Of a DNA stretch of 64,000 nucleotides, positions 36,835 to 46,098 are shown piece by piece. This stretch comes from Lampropedia puyangensis (GTDB lineage: Bacteria; Pseudomonadota; Gammaproteobacteria; Burkholderiales; Burkholderiaceae_C), in contig NZ_STFG01000001.1 in the NCBI RefSeq assembly GCF_004833285.1, positions 1-64,000 on the forward strand, read 5' to 3'. The stretch's first letter is position 1, and each line of letters starts with the position of its first letter. The notes below the pieces were generated by a model that worked only from the letters and a program-made list of their open reading frames with translations, was not told the DNA's origin and made no database searches. A program made the position numbers and the translations under genes.

Positions 36835-37797
36835 TTAACCTGGCGTTGGCAAGAAAGCAATACGCGTTTTATCAACCAATTCTTGGTATGTGATGGGCTT
36901 GAGCGGTTGCCCCCCTGCTTGGTTCTGCTGCCAGTGTGCCCACGCGCGACCGGTTGATGCGTCATAGACCAGTTTGAAAACATGGCTTGGTACTGCTACC
37001 CGCGATGACCCTATATACGCAGGTACTGCGTTTTTATAGGCAGGGCCGGTGAATACGAACACATCTGCGCGTGCACGCATGGCGTACTTGCGCGTGTCTT
37101 GTTCAATTTTGTTCCAGGCCCCGCTGTTGTGACTTTGGTTTTGCGGCACCATATTGGCCAAGCTGAAGCTCTGCGCCATCGCCTGTGGACTGGGCATATC
37201 GCCTGCAGGGGCCATGTGCCCGCGCGAATAGCCAGAGCCTCGGTAATCGTCCAATTGTGCTCGGGCATGGCTGGGGAGTCTGGCCTCTGCATAAAACCGA
37301 TCGGTTCGGTTAATTGCCTGTGCTGCTTGTAAGCTGTCGCGATTAAGCCGTTCGACCACGTAAGCTGGGGTCTTGGTGTCGGCGTTATACAAAATGGCGA
37401 ATGCATCAAAGCACAGTGCATAGCTTTGCCTTGGCGCTTGCAACAATACGGGCACCTGCTGGGCAGGGAACAATCCTCGGCACTCCGCAAAATCTGTTGT
37501 ATTGTGGGAATGCATGGCTGTGCCATCTGCACTTGGGCGCAGTCCTTGCGGTAGCGGCTCTTGCCAGATCGCATGCAGCCAGGCGCTGATCCATTGTGCG
37601 GGTTCCTGCAGAGCTTGTGCTTCGTGCTCAATGCGTTGCAGCCAAGGCAACTTCAATGCACAGCTTGCTGCGGAGAAAGAAGCAAATGTCGAGAGCAACA
37701 AGCTCTTCCAGAATCGCGTTCCTAGCTGGTGAACGGAACGGTTTTTAGCTGCGCCCTTGCGGCGAATTGACTGACTTTTTTTTCGACTTGCTGACAT
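36835..37797 (-). CDS. Secreted DNA/RNA non-specific endonuclease (NUC1 family)
   Basis: This 320-residue beta-beta-alpha-metal nuclease has a basic N-terminus and a hydrophobic signal (SLLLSTFASFSAASCA, residues about 33-48), possibly a lipoprotein. The catalytic core is in SRGHMAPAGDMPS (general-base His) and NMVPQNQSHNSGAWNKIE (metal-binding Asn). The enzyme would cut extracellular or periplasmic DNA and RNA, for example for nutrient use. No immunity gene was recognised beside it. Its 3' end lies next to an IS481-type remnant. Confidence 0.87.
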   Translation of the reverse strand: MSASRKKSQSIRRKGAAKNRSVHQLGTRFWKSLLLSTFASFSAASCALKLPWLQRIEHEAQALQEPAQWISAWLHAIWQEPLPQGLRPSADGTAMHSHNTTDFAECRGLFPAQQVPVLLQAPRQSYALCFDAFAILYNADTKTPAYVVERLNRDSLQAAQAINRTDRFYAEARLPSHARAQLDDYRGSGYSRGHMAPAGDMPSPQAMAQSFSLANMVPQNQSHNSGAWNKIEQDTRKYAMRARADVFVFTGPAYKNAVPAYIGSSRVAVPSHVFKLVYDASTGRAWAHWQQNQAGGQPLKPITYQELVDKTRIAFLPTPG

Positions 37798-38232
37798 GCC
37801 CTGACTAACGACTCCAACCCCATTTTTGGCCGATGCGGTATGGCCAAAGGGCTGGGAGTATGCCAGTAATCAAGCCGAGAAATGGGTATCAGGGTAACAA
37901 ATAATTGACTTCCTGTGATCGCGTTGTAAGGACTCAGCAACCGCTTGCGCAGGTGTTGTCGCGAAAGAAAAGAAGCGATGAGCACCCCAATGAAGGGGGT
38001 AATTAAATGCTGAACAATCAAGTTCAAGCGGATACTGAACGTGGCCAAACCTTTCTTGCTGAGATGATGGGTTTGTATTCACCTGCAGCACCTATATTGC
38101 ACAGGGCAAAAGCTTTGGCTTGCAGCAGGCATTCAGTCCCCTGGAGCCCGGAGAAAGCGGCATGCACGAGCGCGTGAACTGCACGTTCTGCGACCCTACA
38201 ATTGGCGTAGCTAAAGAGATTCCTGAAAATTT
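37798..38232. other. 435-bp stretch with only unconvincing small frames
   Basis: No gene can be supported. A plus-strand frame ending in TAG at 38239 encodes a C-terminal-looking tail (SGMHERVNCTFCDP) without a start, and another plus-strand frame at about 38007 gives 56 codons of no known family. It may be decayed coding sequence. The nuclease promoter should lie near 37800-37850. Confidence 0.35.
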
Positions 38233-39042
38233 TTAGAATTCCGTCACCAGGGTGGCATCACGCTTGAAGTCAAAGGTGGACGTGAAGCCTATTTGGTCTG
38301 CTGTGCGGCGAATTTCAGGGGTGAAATAGCCGAAAGGACCTGCGGCATACACAATCGCTTCTGCAATGCGATCTAACGAGAGATTGCCGGAGCTGCGCTG
38401 TATGTCTACTTCCAGAATGCTACCGTCAAAGTTGATCAGAACGGTTACGACCAATTGGCCATAGAGCTTTTTGCCATTTTGCTCGGGGAAGCGGGTTGTG
38501 CCGCGTTCCTCAATGGCGCGGCGCACATTGTCGAGGTACAGCGCGGATGGGGAGTCTTGTGTGGCTGGGCTAACATAGCGTTTCTTCGGCCGTTCGTTTT
38601 CGAGCTTGACTAATTTTTCCATCTCGGCCAACTGCTGCACCAAAAGCAGACGCTTTTCTTCTTGGGCGATTTCGTCTGGGCTGAGATTTTCTTTGCGCGG
38701 GTCCGGCAATGGGTACTCCGCTACCACTTTGCGCAGTTCAGCCAGCGTACGGTTTTGCTTCTCGCGAGGGGTTTCCTCACGCTGCTGCGCATCTTCTGAA
38801 TCACTGCCAATGCGTGTGAGTGCTGAGTATGGCGTGGGGCTGGTGGCGCGCCCACTGTCGGCATCGCCACCACCGGCCATTGCGACCTGGGCCAGGGCTT
38901 TGCTTTCTTCTGGTTTTTCGTCAGTTTGTGCATTCACCAAGATAATCTCAAGGGGCTGCGCATTGAGCAAACGATCAAACGTTTGCGGACTGACAAAGCG
39001 AATGGTCAGCAAAACGGCGTGCACAGTCAGAGAGACGATCAA
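38233..39042 (-). CDS. TonB-family energy-transducer-like protein, 5' end out of frame at an A9 tract
   Basis: The frame gives 269 residues: an N-terminal membrane anchor (IVSLTVHAVLLTIRFV), a charged helical linker (residues 60-160), and a C-terminal TonB-like domain (YGQLVVTVLINFDGSILEVDIQRSSG). It would pass proton-motive force to outer-membrane receptors or act as a periplasmic scaffold. No ATG exists in frame, only a TTG at 39042 inside the anchor. If the A tract at 39064-39072 had eight rather than nine A, a GTG at 39094 would give a natural start (MKRPFFLQKKPSVFAIAL). It lies just downstream of the RNB nuclease gene. Confidence 0.75.
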   Translation of the reverse strand: MIVSLTVHAVLLTIRFVSPQTFDRLLNAQPLEIILVNAQTDEKPEESKALAQVAMAGGGDADSGRATSPTPYSALTRIGSDSEDAQQREETPREKQNRTLAELRKVVAEYPLPDPRKENLSPDEIAQEEKRLLLVQQLAEMEKLVKLENERPKKRYVSPATQDSPSALYLDNVRRAIEERGTTRFPEQNGKKLYGQLVVTVLINFDGSILEVDIQRSSGNLSLDRIAEAIVYAAGPFGYFTPEIRRTADQIGFTSTFDFKRDATLVTEF

Positions 39043-39063
39043 GGCGATGGCAAAGACCGAAGG

Positions 39064-39072
39064 TTTTTTTTT
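39064..39072 (-). repeat. Homopolymer A9 tract (minus strand) at the start of the TonB-like gene
   Basis: Nine T on the plus strand, read as AAAAAAAAA on the coding strand, separate the likely GTG start at 39094 from the rest of the gene by one base of frame. Nine A is a known site for polymerase slippage. Confidence 0.8.
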
Positions 39073-39103
39073 GAAGAAAGAATGGGCGTTTCACGGGTGC
39101 AGA

Positions 39104-41191
39104 TTATCCAGTGGATGTGCTTGTGGTCGCATCAGCTTCAGGGGTCAGATCAACAGCAATCGTTAACGATTCTGAGAGTGGCGTATCGTCGTCTTCATCC
39201 ATGTCATTGGTGCTGTGGTCGGCAGCGCTATCGAGGCGGGCAATGACGGTGGCATTGACATCCAGAGCCAGCAGATCAATTTGACCGAGCTTGATCCGTA
39301 CACGCGCGCCGCGAGCGAGGTCGTTTGCCCCCATAACGCGCACTACCAGCGGTAGGCTATCGGCACGGACTACGGCGGCTTCGCCACCTTGGGCATCTTT
39401 AATGATGGCCGCATCCAATTCGTGGATGTCGTTTTGCTCCAGATAGCGCAACGTCCAGTACCGCTCCATATCGTTTTGATAGCGGTTGTAGGCCGTGTAA
39501 GCGGCATCAAAGCCACTGATGATGGAAAACAGCTCTGCATCCTTAGGTTTGAATGGGGCAACCAAAGCGGCGGTTTGGCTATGTTGGACCGCTGCAATGA
39601 TTTGCCACTGGTTGACCAAGTCCACATACCGGCGCAGTGGTGACGTGGCCCAGGTGTAGCTGGCCACACCCATACCTGCATGGGGTAGCGCTTTGGTGCC
39701 CATGCGCACTTTCATGCCGGGCGCCAAACTGTGCTGGCTGCGGTAGATGGCTGGCACACCAAAACCAGCTAACCAGCCACCCCAGTGGCTGTTGGCCACG
39801 ATCATGGCTTCAGCCACCATCAAATCCAGTGGCGCACCCCGTTTGCGGGTGGTGATTTCCACGATTTCTGAACCTGTAGGGAAGTCGCTTTCTTGTTCCC
39901 GCAGGCGGAAGGTGTAGTCGGGACGGTTGAAGGTTTCTGGCTTGCCTCGAATCACTTCGCGGCGGCTCTTGAGCACTTGTGCCAAGCGGAACAAAAACGC
40001 CAATTGAGGCTGCAGTGCGATTAATTCTTCCGGCACAGGCACTTGCTCGCCTGCGGGGGCTTCGGTGGCGGGGGCGCCGGTCAGCCATTCTTGCGTGACG
40101 ATATGGTCAATTTTGTCGTGACGGAGATTGTGGGCCGTATTGACTTGCTCAAGCTTGGTTTCGTAGTGCAGTGGCTCCAGCGTAGTTTCATCAAAGCGCA
40201 CATACAGTGAGACCGCTGGATTGGCGCGACCTGCATCCAATGTATAGGTTTGGACCACTTCGTTGGGAAGCATGGTCAGCTTGGCACCAGGCATGTAGAC
40301 AGTGGAGAAACGAGCGCGGGCAATGTGGTCTAGTTCGCCATCCTTTTGAATGGCCAGGGCGGGGGCGGCGATATGGATACCCAAAGTCACTTCACCACTG
40401 CCCAAGCCCTGCACCGACAAAGCATCGTCAATTTCTGAGGTGCTGGAATCGTCAATAGAGAAGGCCTGTACGGGCGCCAAGGGCAAGTCAGCAGGGGGTG
40501 GGGGTGCTTGCACCGCCCCAAAGCGAAAGCCTTTGGGAAATTGGTCGAACAAAAAGCGCTGCCAATGGAATTCGTAATCGGAGCGAATGGCGCCAGCATT
40601 TTGCAGCAAAGTCAGCGGTGGCAATTGGGTGTTGCGAGCAGCTTCCACCACCGCTTTGTATTCTGCAGCGTTCTTATCTGGTTTGAAGAGGATTTTGTAG
40701 AGTTGCTGTGCAATCGGTTCTGGTGTGCGGCCTTGTGCCAATTCAGTCGCCCAACTTTCGATTTGCAGTTGAAGCTGGCGTTTCTTTTCAATGGCAGCGA
40801 GCGCTTGCTGCAGCACCTCTTGTGGGGCTTTTTTGAAGCGGCCTTTGCCTGCGCGGCGGAAGTAGTGTGGGGCTTCATAAAGACGAAACAATGCCGCAAC
40901 TTGATGAGCCGTGTCGGCATCAGCACTGAAATAGTCTTTGGCGAATTCGGCAAAGCCAAATTCGTCCTCGGGTGCAAATTCCCATGCCAACTCCAGTTCG
41001 ATTTCCGGCGCTATTGCTTGAGCGCTTGCGATCAGGGTTTGGGGTGTGGGTTTATCAAAAGCCAACAAGGCGTTGGCTTTTTTGACCTTGACGCGTTTAC
41101 CGCTGTCGAGTTCAACCTGGGTGGAGGCATCGGCCTCGGCGAGGATACGGCCAGCGAGAAATTTGCCAGCCTCTTCAAACAATAAGTACAT
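39104..41191 (-). CDS. RNB-domain exoribonuclease (RNase II/R family)
   Basis: This 695-residue 3'-5' exoribonuclease has the catalytic RNB signature FSIDDSSTSEIDDALSV around residue 248, followed by IHIAAPALAI and the TSPLRRYVDLVNQWQ motif late in the domain. It has a shorter N-terminal region than RNase R and a weak S1-like tail. It degrades RNA from the 3' end in the cytoplasm. It precedes the TonB-like gene by 9-60 bp depending on that start. Confidence 0.87.
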   Translation of the reverse strand: MYLLFEEAGKFLAGRILAEADASTQVELDSGKRVKVKKANALLAFDKPTPQTLIASAQAIAPEIELELAWEFAPEDEFGFAEFAKDYFSADADTAHQVAALFRLYEAPHYFRRAGKGRFKKAPQEVLQQALAAIEKKRQLQLQIESWATELAQGRTPEPIAQQLYKILFKPDKNAAEYKAVVEAARNTQLPPLTLLQNAGAIRSDYEFHWQRFLFDQFPKGFRFGAVQAPPPPADLPLAPVQAFSIDDSSTSEIDDALSVQGLGSGEVTLGIHIAAPALAIQKDGELDHIARARFSTVYMPGAKLTMLPNEVVQTYTLDAGRANPAVSLYVRFDETTLEPLHYETKLEQVNTAHNLRHDKIDHIVTQEWLTGAPATEAPAGEQVPVPEELIALQPQLAFLFRLAQVLKSRREVIRGKPETFNRPDYTFRLREQESDFPTGSEIVEITTRKRGAPLDLMVAEAMIVANSHWGGWLAGFGVPAIYRSQHSLAPGMKVRMGTKALPHAGMGVASYTWATSPLRRYVDLVNQWQIIAAVQHSQTAALVAPFKPKDAELFSIISGFDAAYTAYNRYQNDMERYWTLRYLEQNDIHELDAAIIKDAQGGEAAVVRADSLPLVVRVMGANDLARGARVRIKLGQIDLLALDVNATVIARLDSAADHSTNDMDEDDDTPLSESLTIAVDLTPEADATTSTSTG

Positions 41192-41314
41192 CAGCCTATT
41201 TTCGCATGGGTGCGCACAATTGCATGCAAGACGGAGGGCTTGACCAGATAGTTATTGTTTGAGCTTGGTTGTTGTTATGCAAAAGGCACTGAAAGTGCAG
41301 GGCTACTCGCAGCC

Positions 41315-41656
41315 TTATGGCCGCACAACAATATGGTTTTTGACGGTGCGCACATTTAGCGTGTCTGCGGCGACTTTGGCGGCACTTTCTTTTTCCAGTT
41401 CTGACTTAGCAAAACCAGACAGCTGCACTTCACCATTGAGGGTTTCCACGCTGATGGCAATCGCCGATGTCAGCGGGTTGTCGGCAAGCCGCGCTTTGAC
41501 AGCGATAGTGATACCTGCGTCGTCAATGTATTCGCCAACAGATTGCTGATCGCGTGCAACGGCACATCCTGTGACGCTGGCGATGGCCGCGCCAAGGGAA
41601 ATGGTCAGCACCAAGGCTTGTGCCAGACGGGACGCGACAAACACACTGGTGTTCAT
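41315..41656 (-). CDS. BON-domain lipoprotein (OsmY-like)
   Basis: This 113-residue periplasmic protein has a signal with a lipobox (SVTGC, Cys near residue 30) followed by one BON domain (DDAGITIAVKARLADNP to TLNVRTVKNHIVV). BON domains bind phospholipid membranes and appear in osmotic or envelope stress. AAGGAAA precedes the ATG at 41656. It lies near a YqjD-like gene and the superoxide dismutase, suggesting a stress neighbourhood. Confidence 0.85.
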   Translation of the reverse strand: MNTSVFVASRLAQALVLTISLGAAIASVTGCAVARDQQSVGEYIDDAGITIAVKARLADNPLTSAIAISVETLNGEVQLSGFAKSELEKESAAKVAADTLNVRTVKNHIVVRP

Positions 41657-41806
41657 GGAGTTTCCTTTTGAGGTGTCCATTGATACTGAATCTGAAAAAA
41701 TAGAAGGAAGAAGCATTGACGGTAGGCATGGACGCTTTGCTTACTTCAGCTTCTAACAGATCGGTGTTGGGGGGAGCCACAAAAATCGTAGCTCTCACTT
41801 TTAGGT

Positions 41807-42277
41807 TTAACGGCCACGACGACCCAGCAACAACGCTGAGAGAGTGGCGCCAACGGCAGCAGCGATCAACAAGGATTTTCCTGGTTTTTCAACCACATAG
41901 CGGTTAGTTGTTTGACACAGATCTGTCATGCGCTGGCGTGTGCGTTCGCTGGTGTCTGCAACCAAGTTGATGCACTGTGTGGCCACATCCAACGCTTTGT
42001 GCGCAACGTCGTCAATTTTTGGGTCTGCGTGTGCATTGAGGTCTCTGACTGTGCGTTCCGCTTTTGATAGGCCTTTATCGACCACTTTGCGCGTGCTTTC
42101 AATGGCATCTTCTGCACCATCTAAGGCTTTGCCTGCAGCTTTGTGTGCAACTTCAGCCGCTTTATCGACCCCTTTTTCTACCTTTTCGATGCTTTTGTCA
42201 GCAGCTTTGCGAATTGTCTCGTCCACTGCCTCAGCAGCATCGGCTACAGTTTTTTCCGCATTGTTTTTGGTGCTCAT
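41807..42277 (-). CDS. YqjD/ElaB-like (DUF883) C-tail-anchored protein
   Basis: This 156-residue protein is very rich in Ala, Lys, Glu and Asp heptads (residues 1-110, apolipoprotein- or coiled-coil-like). Its C-terminal anchor (GKSLLIAAAVGATLSALLLGRRGR) matches DUF883 proteins. E. coli YqjD and ElaB bind stationary-phase ribosomes and hold them at the inner membrane. It lies 151 bp upstream of the BON gene on the same strand. Confidence 0.72.
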   Translation of the reverse strand: MSTKNNAEKTVADAAEAVDETIRKAADKSIEKVEKGVDKAAEVAHKAAGKALDGAEDAIESTRKVVDKGLSKAERTVRDLNAHADPKIDDVAHKALDVATQCINLVADTSERTRQRMTDLCQTTNRYVVEKPGKSLLIAAAVGATLSALLLGRRGR

Positions 42278-42665
42278 GTGTTGACTCCAATCAGTTGGTT
42301 GAATGGTGACTCACCCATGCCAAGGGCTAGGTGAAACGGCTGGTAAGCGTTCTGGACGCTCGCGGCTCCTGCTGTGAGGAACCCAATTCCATTATGACCC
42401 TGCTAACCATGGTGAGTTCCTGAAACACCGATAGCAAGCCTGTGATTTGCATCATGACCCATTGTGCAGGTCTACGCAAAGAAAAGCCCTACTGGCTAGT
42501 TGAGATGGGGTTTCTGTAGAGTGTTATGCAATGCGGCGCACCGTCAATTGGTTTATGCAGGTGTTTTTTTATGGGGCGTAGCCTTGAATTAAGCAAAAAA
42601 AACGCTATCTGCGAAGAACGCATGTGCGTCTTAGGGGACGCAAGCACTTAATTAATGAAAAGGAT
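42278..42665. other. Intergenic region between divergent genes
   Basis: About 388 bp contain no recognisable gene or RNA. It should contain the promoters of the YqjD-like gene (minus) and of the small membrane protein (plus). T-rich and A-rich runs occur near 42567 and 42594, but no clear hairpin was found. Confidence 0.4.
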
Positions 42666-42992
42666 GTGGACTTGAACAACTTCTTGGCAACTTTGCTGAG
42701 CGCCATCTTGCTGATCATGGGCTTAATGGCAGGGGCGGCGTTGTTTTTTGTGTTGATGTTTGTTTTGGTTGTTGTTTGGGCAACTTTCAAATTGCGGCAA
42801 ATGTGGGCGCGTTTGACAGGCAAGCCGCTGGTACAACCATTTTCTGCCGGGCGATTTGATCCGCGTTATGGGTTTCAACAGGCTTACAGCACGGTGCGCA
42901 AAGGCCGGGGGCAACCAGCTTCTACTACAGCACGCGCTCAGCTTGATGATGTGACCGATGTGGTGCCTCGCACACCATCGCAGCCAGACTGA
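42666..42992 (+). CDS. Small hypothetical membrane protein
   Basis: The protein has about 108 residues: one long hydrophobic segment (LLSAILLIMGLMAGAALFFVLMFVLVVVW), then a basic cytoplasmic tail ending in a Thr/Pro-rich stretch. The start is uncertain. AAAAGGA at 42658-42664 fits a TTG at 42672 or a GTG at 42666 better than the GTG at 42624. I do not recognise the family. It precedes the DedA-like gene by about 90 bp. Confidence 0.6.
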   Translation: MDLNNFLATLLSAILLIMGLMAGAALFFVLMFVLVVVWATFKLRQMWARLTGKPLVQPFSAGRFDPRYGFQQAYSTVRKGRGQPASTTARAQLDDVTDVVPRTPSQPD

Positions 42993-43084
42993 ATGCGCGC
43001 ATCGCCTGTGAATGACACTTCGAGAATGCCTTTGGCCTTAGTGGTAGCTGCAGCACGCCTCGGTATCCGCCTGGATTGAGATGT

Positions 43085-43588
43085 ATGTGGCAGGCATGGC
43101 TTGATGCGCTTTTGACCGCTTTGGCATTGCCTGAGTTTGGTCTCTCTACGGTGTTTGTCGTGGCGTTTTTGTCTGCCACGTTGCTTCCTTTGGGCTCTGA
43201 GCCGGCTGTGTTTGGCTTAATTCAGCTGAACCCTAGCTTATTTTGGCCGACCATTGGCGTGGCTACATTGGGGAATACTTTGGGCGGCATGGTCAGTTGG
43301 TGGATGGGCGCTGCTGCACACCGCGCTGTCGATGCTCGTAGCCACAAAAAGCCTACCACTAACCCGCGTGCCTTGCTATGGCTGGAACGATTTGGCGCTA
43401 AGGCCTGTTTTTTAAGTTTTCTGCCCGTGGTCGGAGACCCTTTGTGCGCCGTTGCCGGTTGGCTGCGTTTGCCTTTAGCGCAATGCGCTGCGTATATGGC
43501 ATTGGGCAAGTTCTTGCGGTATGTGGTGATGACGTGGCTGCTGATGCAGGCAGCGGAAACGGGACAGCATTGGTTGCATGGCGGTTGA
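43085..43588 (+). CDS. YqaA-family small DedA/SNARE-associated membrane protein
   Basis: This 167-residue inner-membrane protein has four or five hydrophobic segments and family motifs FLSATLLPLGSEPAVF and RFGAKACFLSFLPVVGDPLCAVAGWLR. DedA relatives are thought to move lipids or carriers across the inner membrane. ATG at 43085 is preferred over a TTG nine bases earlier. A bidirectional terminator separates it from sodA. Confidence 0.83.
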   Translation: MWQAWLDALLTALALPEFGLSTVFVVAFLSATLLPLGSEPAVFGLIQLNPSLFWPTIGVATLGNTLGGMVSWWMGAAAHRAVDARSHKKPTTNPRALLWLERFGAKACFLSFLPVVGDPLCAVAGWLRLPLAQCAAYMALGKFLRYVVMTWLLMQAAETGQHWLHGG

Positions 43589-43627
43589 TGCAATTTTCTA
43601 TAACGCTGCGTATCTCCCATAAACGCA

Positions 43628-43665
43628 AAAGACCGCAATCAACTTAGAGTCAATTGCGGTCTTTT
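43628..43665. terminator. Bidirectional intrinsic terminator between yqaA-like gene and sodA
   Basis: A stem AAAGACCGCAAT / ATTGCGGTCTTTT lies between the two convergent genes. T runs flank it on both strands, so it can end both transcripts. Confidence 0.8.
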
Positions 43666-43668
43666 AGG

Positions 43669-43709
43669 GTGGCCATCTTATCTATTATCTCTAAAGATAA
43701 GATGGCCAC
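43669..43709. repeat. Second perfect hairpin, 15-bp arms
   Basis: The arms GTGGCCATCTTATCT and AGATAAGATGGCCAC are perfect inverted repeats around an 11-base loop, immediately beside the terminator. There is no T run, so it may be a transcript-stabilising stem for sodA mRNA or a small repeat. Confidence 0.7.
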
Positions 43710-43730
43710 GCAATGGCCATGACGTGGCGT

Positions 43731-44360
43731 TTATGCTGCTTTGGCTGCTTGGTAGCGTCGTTCCACTTCCGCCCAGTTCACCACGTTAAAGAATGCGGCA
43801 ATGTAGTCAGGGCGGCGGTTTTGGTACTTCAGGTAGTAGGCGTGTTCCCACACGTCCAGACCCAGAACTGGGGTGTTGCCTGAACCGATGCCTGTCATTA
43901 ATGGATTGTCTTGGTTCGCGCTGCTTTCTACCAACAGTTTTCCGCTTTTGTCAGTAGACAACCAAGCCCAGCCGCTGCCAAAGCGTGTCAGGGCAGCTTT
44001 GGTGAAGGCTTCTTTGAATGCGTCAAAACCACCTAGGTCGCGCTCAATAGCGGCGGCGACATCACCTGTTGGCTTGTTATCGGCTTTGGCTGGAGTCATC
44101 ACGGTCCAGAACAGGCTGTGGTTGGCGTGACCGCCGGCGTTGTTGCGCACAGCGCCACGAATGCCTTCTGGTAGCTTGCTCAGATCCACGATCAACTCTT
44201 CAGCCGATTTGCCATCAAACTCAGTGCCCTTGACGGCAGTGATGAGGTTGTTGATGTAGGTTTGGTGGTGCTTGGTGTGATGGATTTCCATGGTTTGCGC
44301 ATCAATATGCGGCTCCAGGGCATCGTAAGCGTAGGGAAGCGATGGAAGGGTATAGCTCAT
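43731..44360 (-). CDS. sodA: Superoxide dismutase, Mn-type (SodA-like)
   Basis: This 209-residue cytoplasmic enzyme converts superoxide to peroxide and oxygen. The metal ligands are the His in [12 protein letters not shown], the His in [10 protein letters not shown], and the Asp and His in [17 protein letters not shown] together with ANQDNPLM (Gln on the C-terminal domain) matches Mn or cambialistic enzymes rather than the NNAAQ pattern of Fe types. The ATG at 44360 has GAGAGGA upstream. A 34-codon longer frame is not needed. Confidence 0.92.
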   Translation of the reverse strand: MSYTLPSLPYAYDALEPHIDAQTMEIHHTKHHQTYINNLITAVKGTEFDGKSAEELIVDLSKLPEGIRGAVRNNAGGHANHSLFWTVMTPAKADNKPTGDVAAAIERDLGGFDAFKEAFTKAALTRFGSGWAWLSTDKSGKLLVESSANQDNPLMTGIGSGNTPVLGLDVWEHAYYLKYQNRRPDYIAAFFNVVNWAEVERRYQAAKAA

Positions 44361-44586
44361 GGGAATCCTCTCGAAAATGGAGTGGTAAATGGGCGAGGCA
44401 AAACCGTTGCCCCGCATGTGGCGCCAAACCTTAGAACATGTTCTTGAAAGCTTGATCAGCACACGAGTGTCTCGCGCAGCATTTTAGCGAGCATCTGGAA
44501 CTGACGATGCGAGTAGGGCAATAGTGCTGGCGATGCCGATCAAGCCTAGGTTAGGACATGTCTTGCGCGTTGCTGTGCCGGGTAGG

Positions 44587-46083
44587 TTATGGCGCAAGGA
44601 GTGTGGTTGCATCTGGGGCATTCCAGTTGCCTCCCAAAGCAGCAAACAGTTGCATGTTGGCTTGCAGGCGTTGGGCTTGCACATCGAGCAGGTTGCGCCT
44701 GTTGGTGAGTTCTTGGTTTTGCACCAGTGCGACATCCAGGTAGCTCACCAGACCTGATTGGTATTGGTTTTGCATGACGCGTAAATTTTCTTGCGCGAGC
44801 TTGACCATTTCGGTTTGTTGCTCGTGTTGTTGCAGCAACCATGCAGAGGTGGCCAGCGCGTCTTCGACTTCTTTGATGGCCTGGAGCACTTGTCCACGCC
44901 AAGCGGCAGCCTGACCGTCGATTTGTGCTTGTACCTGTGCTTGCTCGGCCTGCCTTGCTCCGCCATCAAGCACACTGGCTGCCAGTGCCGGACCAAGGGA
45001 CCAGATCCTGAGTGGTGCGTTGATGAATTCACTCCAGCTTGCCGCTTGCAAAGCGGCTGATGCGTTGAGATTTAAGTCTGGCAGCCATGCCTTCTGTGCG
45101 ACCCCCATTCGGGCATGTGCAGCCGTGAGAAGATGCTGCGCTGCAGCCACGTCTGGGCGCTGCAGCAACAATGCAGAGGGCAATTGCGCGGGCTGTGCCG
45201 GAGGCTCAGGCAGGGCTTGCCAGTGCGAGGCAGGTAAATTCAGCGTGGCAGGTACCTGGCCAGTTAATGCTGCAATGGCATTGCGTGTGAGGGCATATTG
45301 GCGTTCATTGCTGGTTAGCTGGGTGCGCACCGATTGCAATTGGCTCTGGGCTTGAATGACGTCAGCGCGTGCGACGAAGCCTGATTCATATTGGTTGGTG
45401 GTTAATTCGAGTGCGCGTTGGTAGGCTTGTTGGGTTTCTTGTAGCAACGTGCGTTGTAGTTCCAGTGTTCGCAGTTGCACGTAGTTCTCTGCTGTGCTCA
45501 GTTGCAGCGCCAAACGGGCGGCGGCAACGTCAGCGTGTGCAGCTTGGGCGGAGGCTTGGGCCGCTTGCACACGCAACGCATTGCGCCCCCACAGATCAGG
45601 TAGCCAGTTGATGGTCAGACCTGTTCTGAGTTGGTTGCTAGTGGCGCTGGTGGATGTGCCTGCACGGGTTGCTGCGGCGTTGGCTGCAATCTGAGGACTG
45701 TCAATAGCACGCATATTGGCTATATTGGCTTGGGCTTCCCGCCAGCGCGCTTGGGCTTGCTCGAGTGTGGGGTTGTTTTTGTTGATGGCATGCATTAACT
45801 GGTTTAACGCCTCGTCGCCATAGAGCTCCCACCAATGCATGCGATTGGTATCCGTTGGTATAGCCTGGTTTGCAGTAGCCAGCCAGCCATCTTGATGCAG
45901 AAATGGTGTTGAGACAGCGGCCTCCAGGTTGGCAGGCAGAACTGGCGGCTCAACGGTGCTGCATGCTGACAACAGCAGAGCTGCTCCCAAGATGCCTAAG
46001 CCGCGAACAGCGAGTGCATAGGGTGGGGAAATAGGACGGGAGGAGGCGCGTGACAAAAAAGAGAGTGCAGGCATGAGGAGCAA
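44587..46083 (-). CDS. RND efflux outer-membrane factor, NodT-type lipoprotein
   Basis: This 498-residue TolC-like channel has a signal with lipobox LLLSACS (Cys near residue 41) and two repeated OEP domains rich in coiled coil (residues about 80-290 and 300-490). It lets the RND pump eject drugs or metabolites across the outer membrane. It starts 15 bp after the pump gene, on the same strand, so they form one operon. Confidence 0.9.
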   Translation of the reverse strand: MLLMPALSFLSRASSRPISPPYALAVRGLGILGAALLLSACSTVEPPVLPANLEAAVSTPFLHQDGWLATANQAIPTDTNRMHWWELYGDEALNQLMHAINKNNPTLEQAQARWREAQANIANMRAIDSPQIAANAAATRAGTSTSATSNQLRTGLTINWLPDLWGRNALRVQAAQASAQAAHADVAAARLALQLSTAENYVQLRTLELQRTLLQETQQAYQRALELTTNQYESGFVARADVIQAQSQLQSVRTQLTSNERQYALTRNAIAALTGQVPATLNLPASHWQALPEPPAQPAQLPSALLLQRPDVAAAQHLLTAAHARMGVAQKAWLPDLNLNASAALQAASWSEFINAPLRIWSLGPALAASVLDGGARQAEQAQVQAQIDGQAAAWRGQVLQAIKEVEDALATSAWLLQQHEQQTEMVKLAQENLRVMQNQYQSGLVSYLDVALVQNQELTNRRNLLDVQAQRLQANMQLFAALGGNWNAPDATTLLAP

Positions 46084-46098
46084 GGCGGTAGGCCATTG

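Noticed and set aside
36835-37797. Nuclease as a toxin of a contact-dependent or bacteriocin system
   Set aside because: It has a plain signal peptide and no toxin-delivery domain, and no immunity-like gene follows it.
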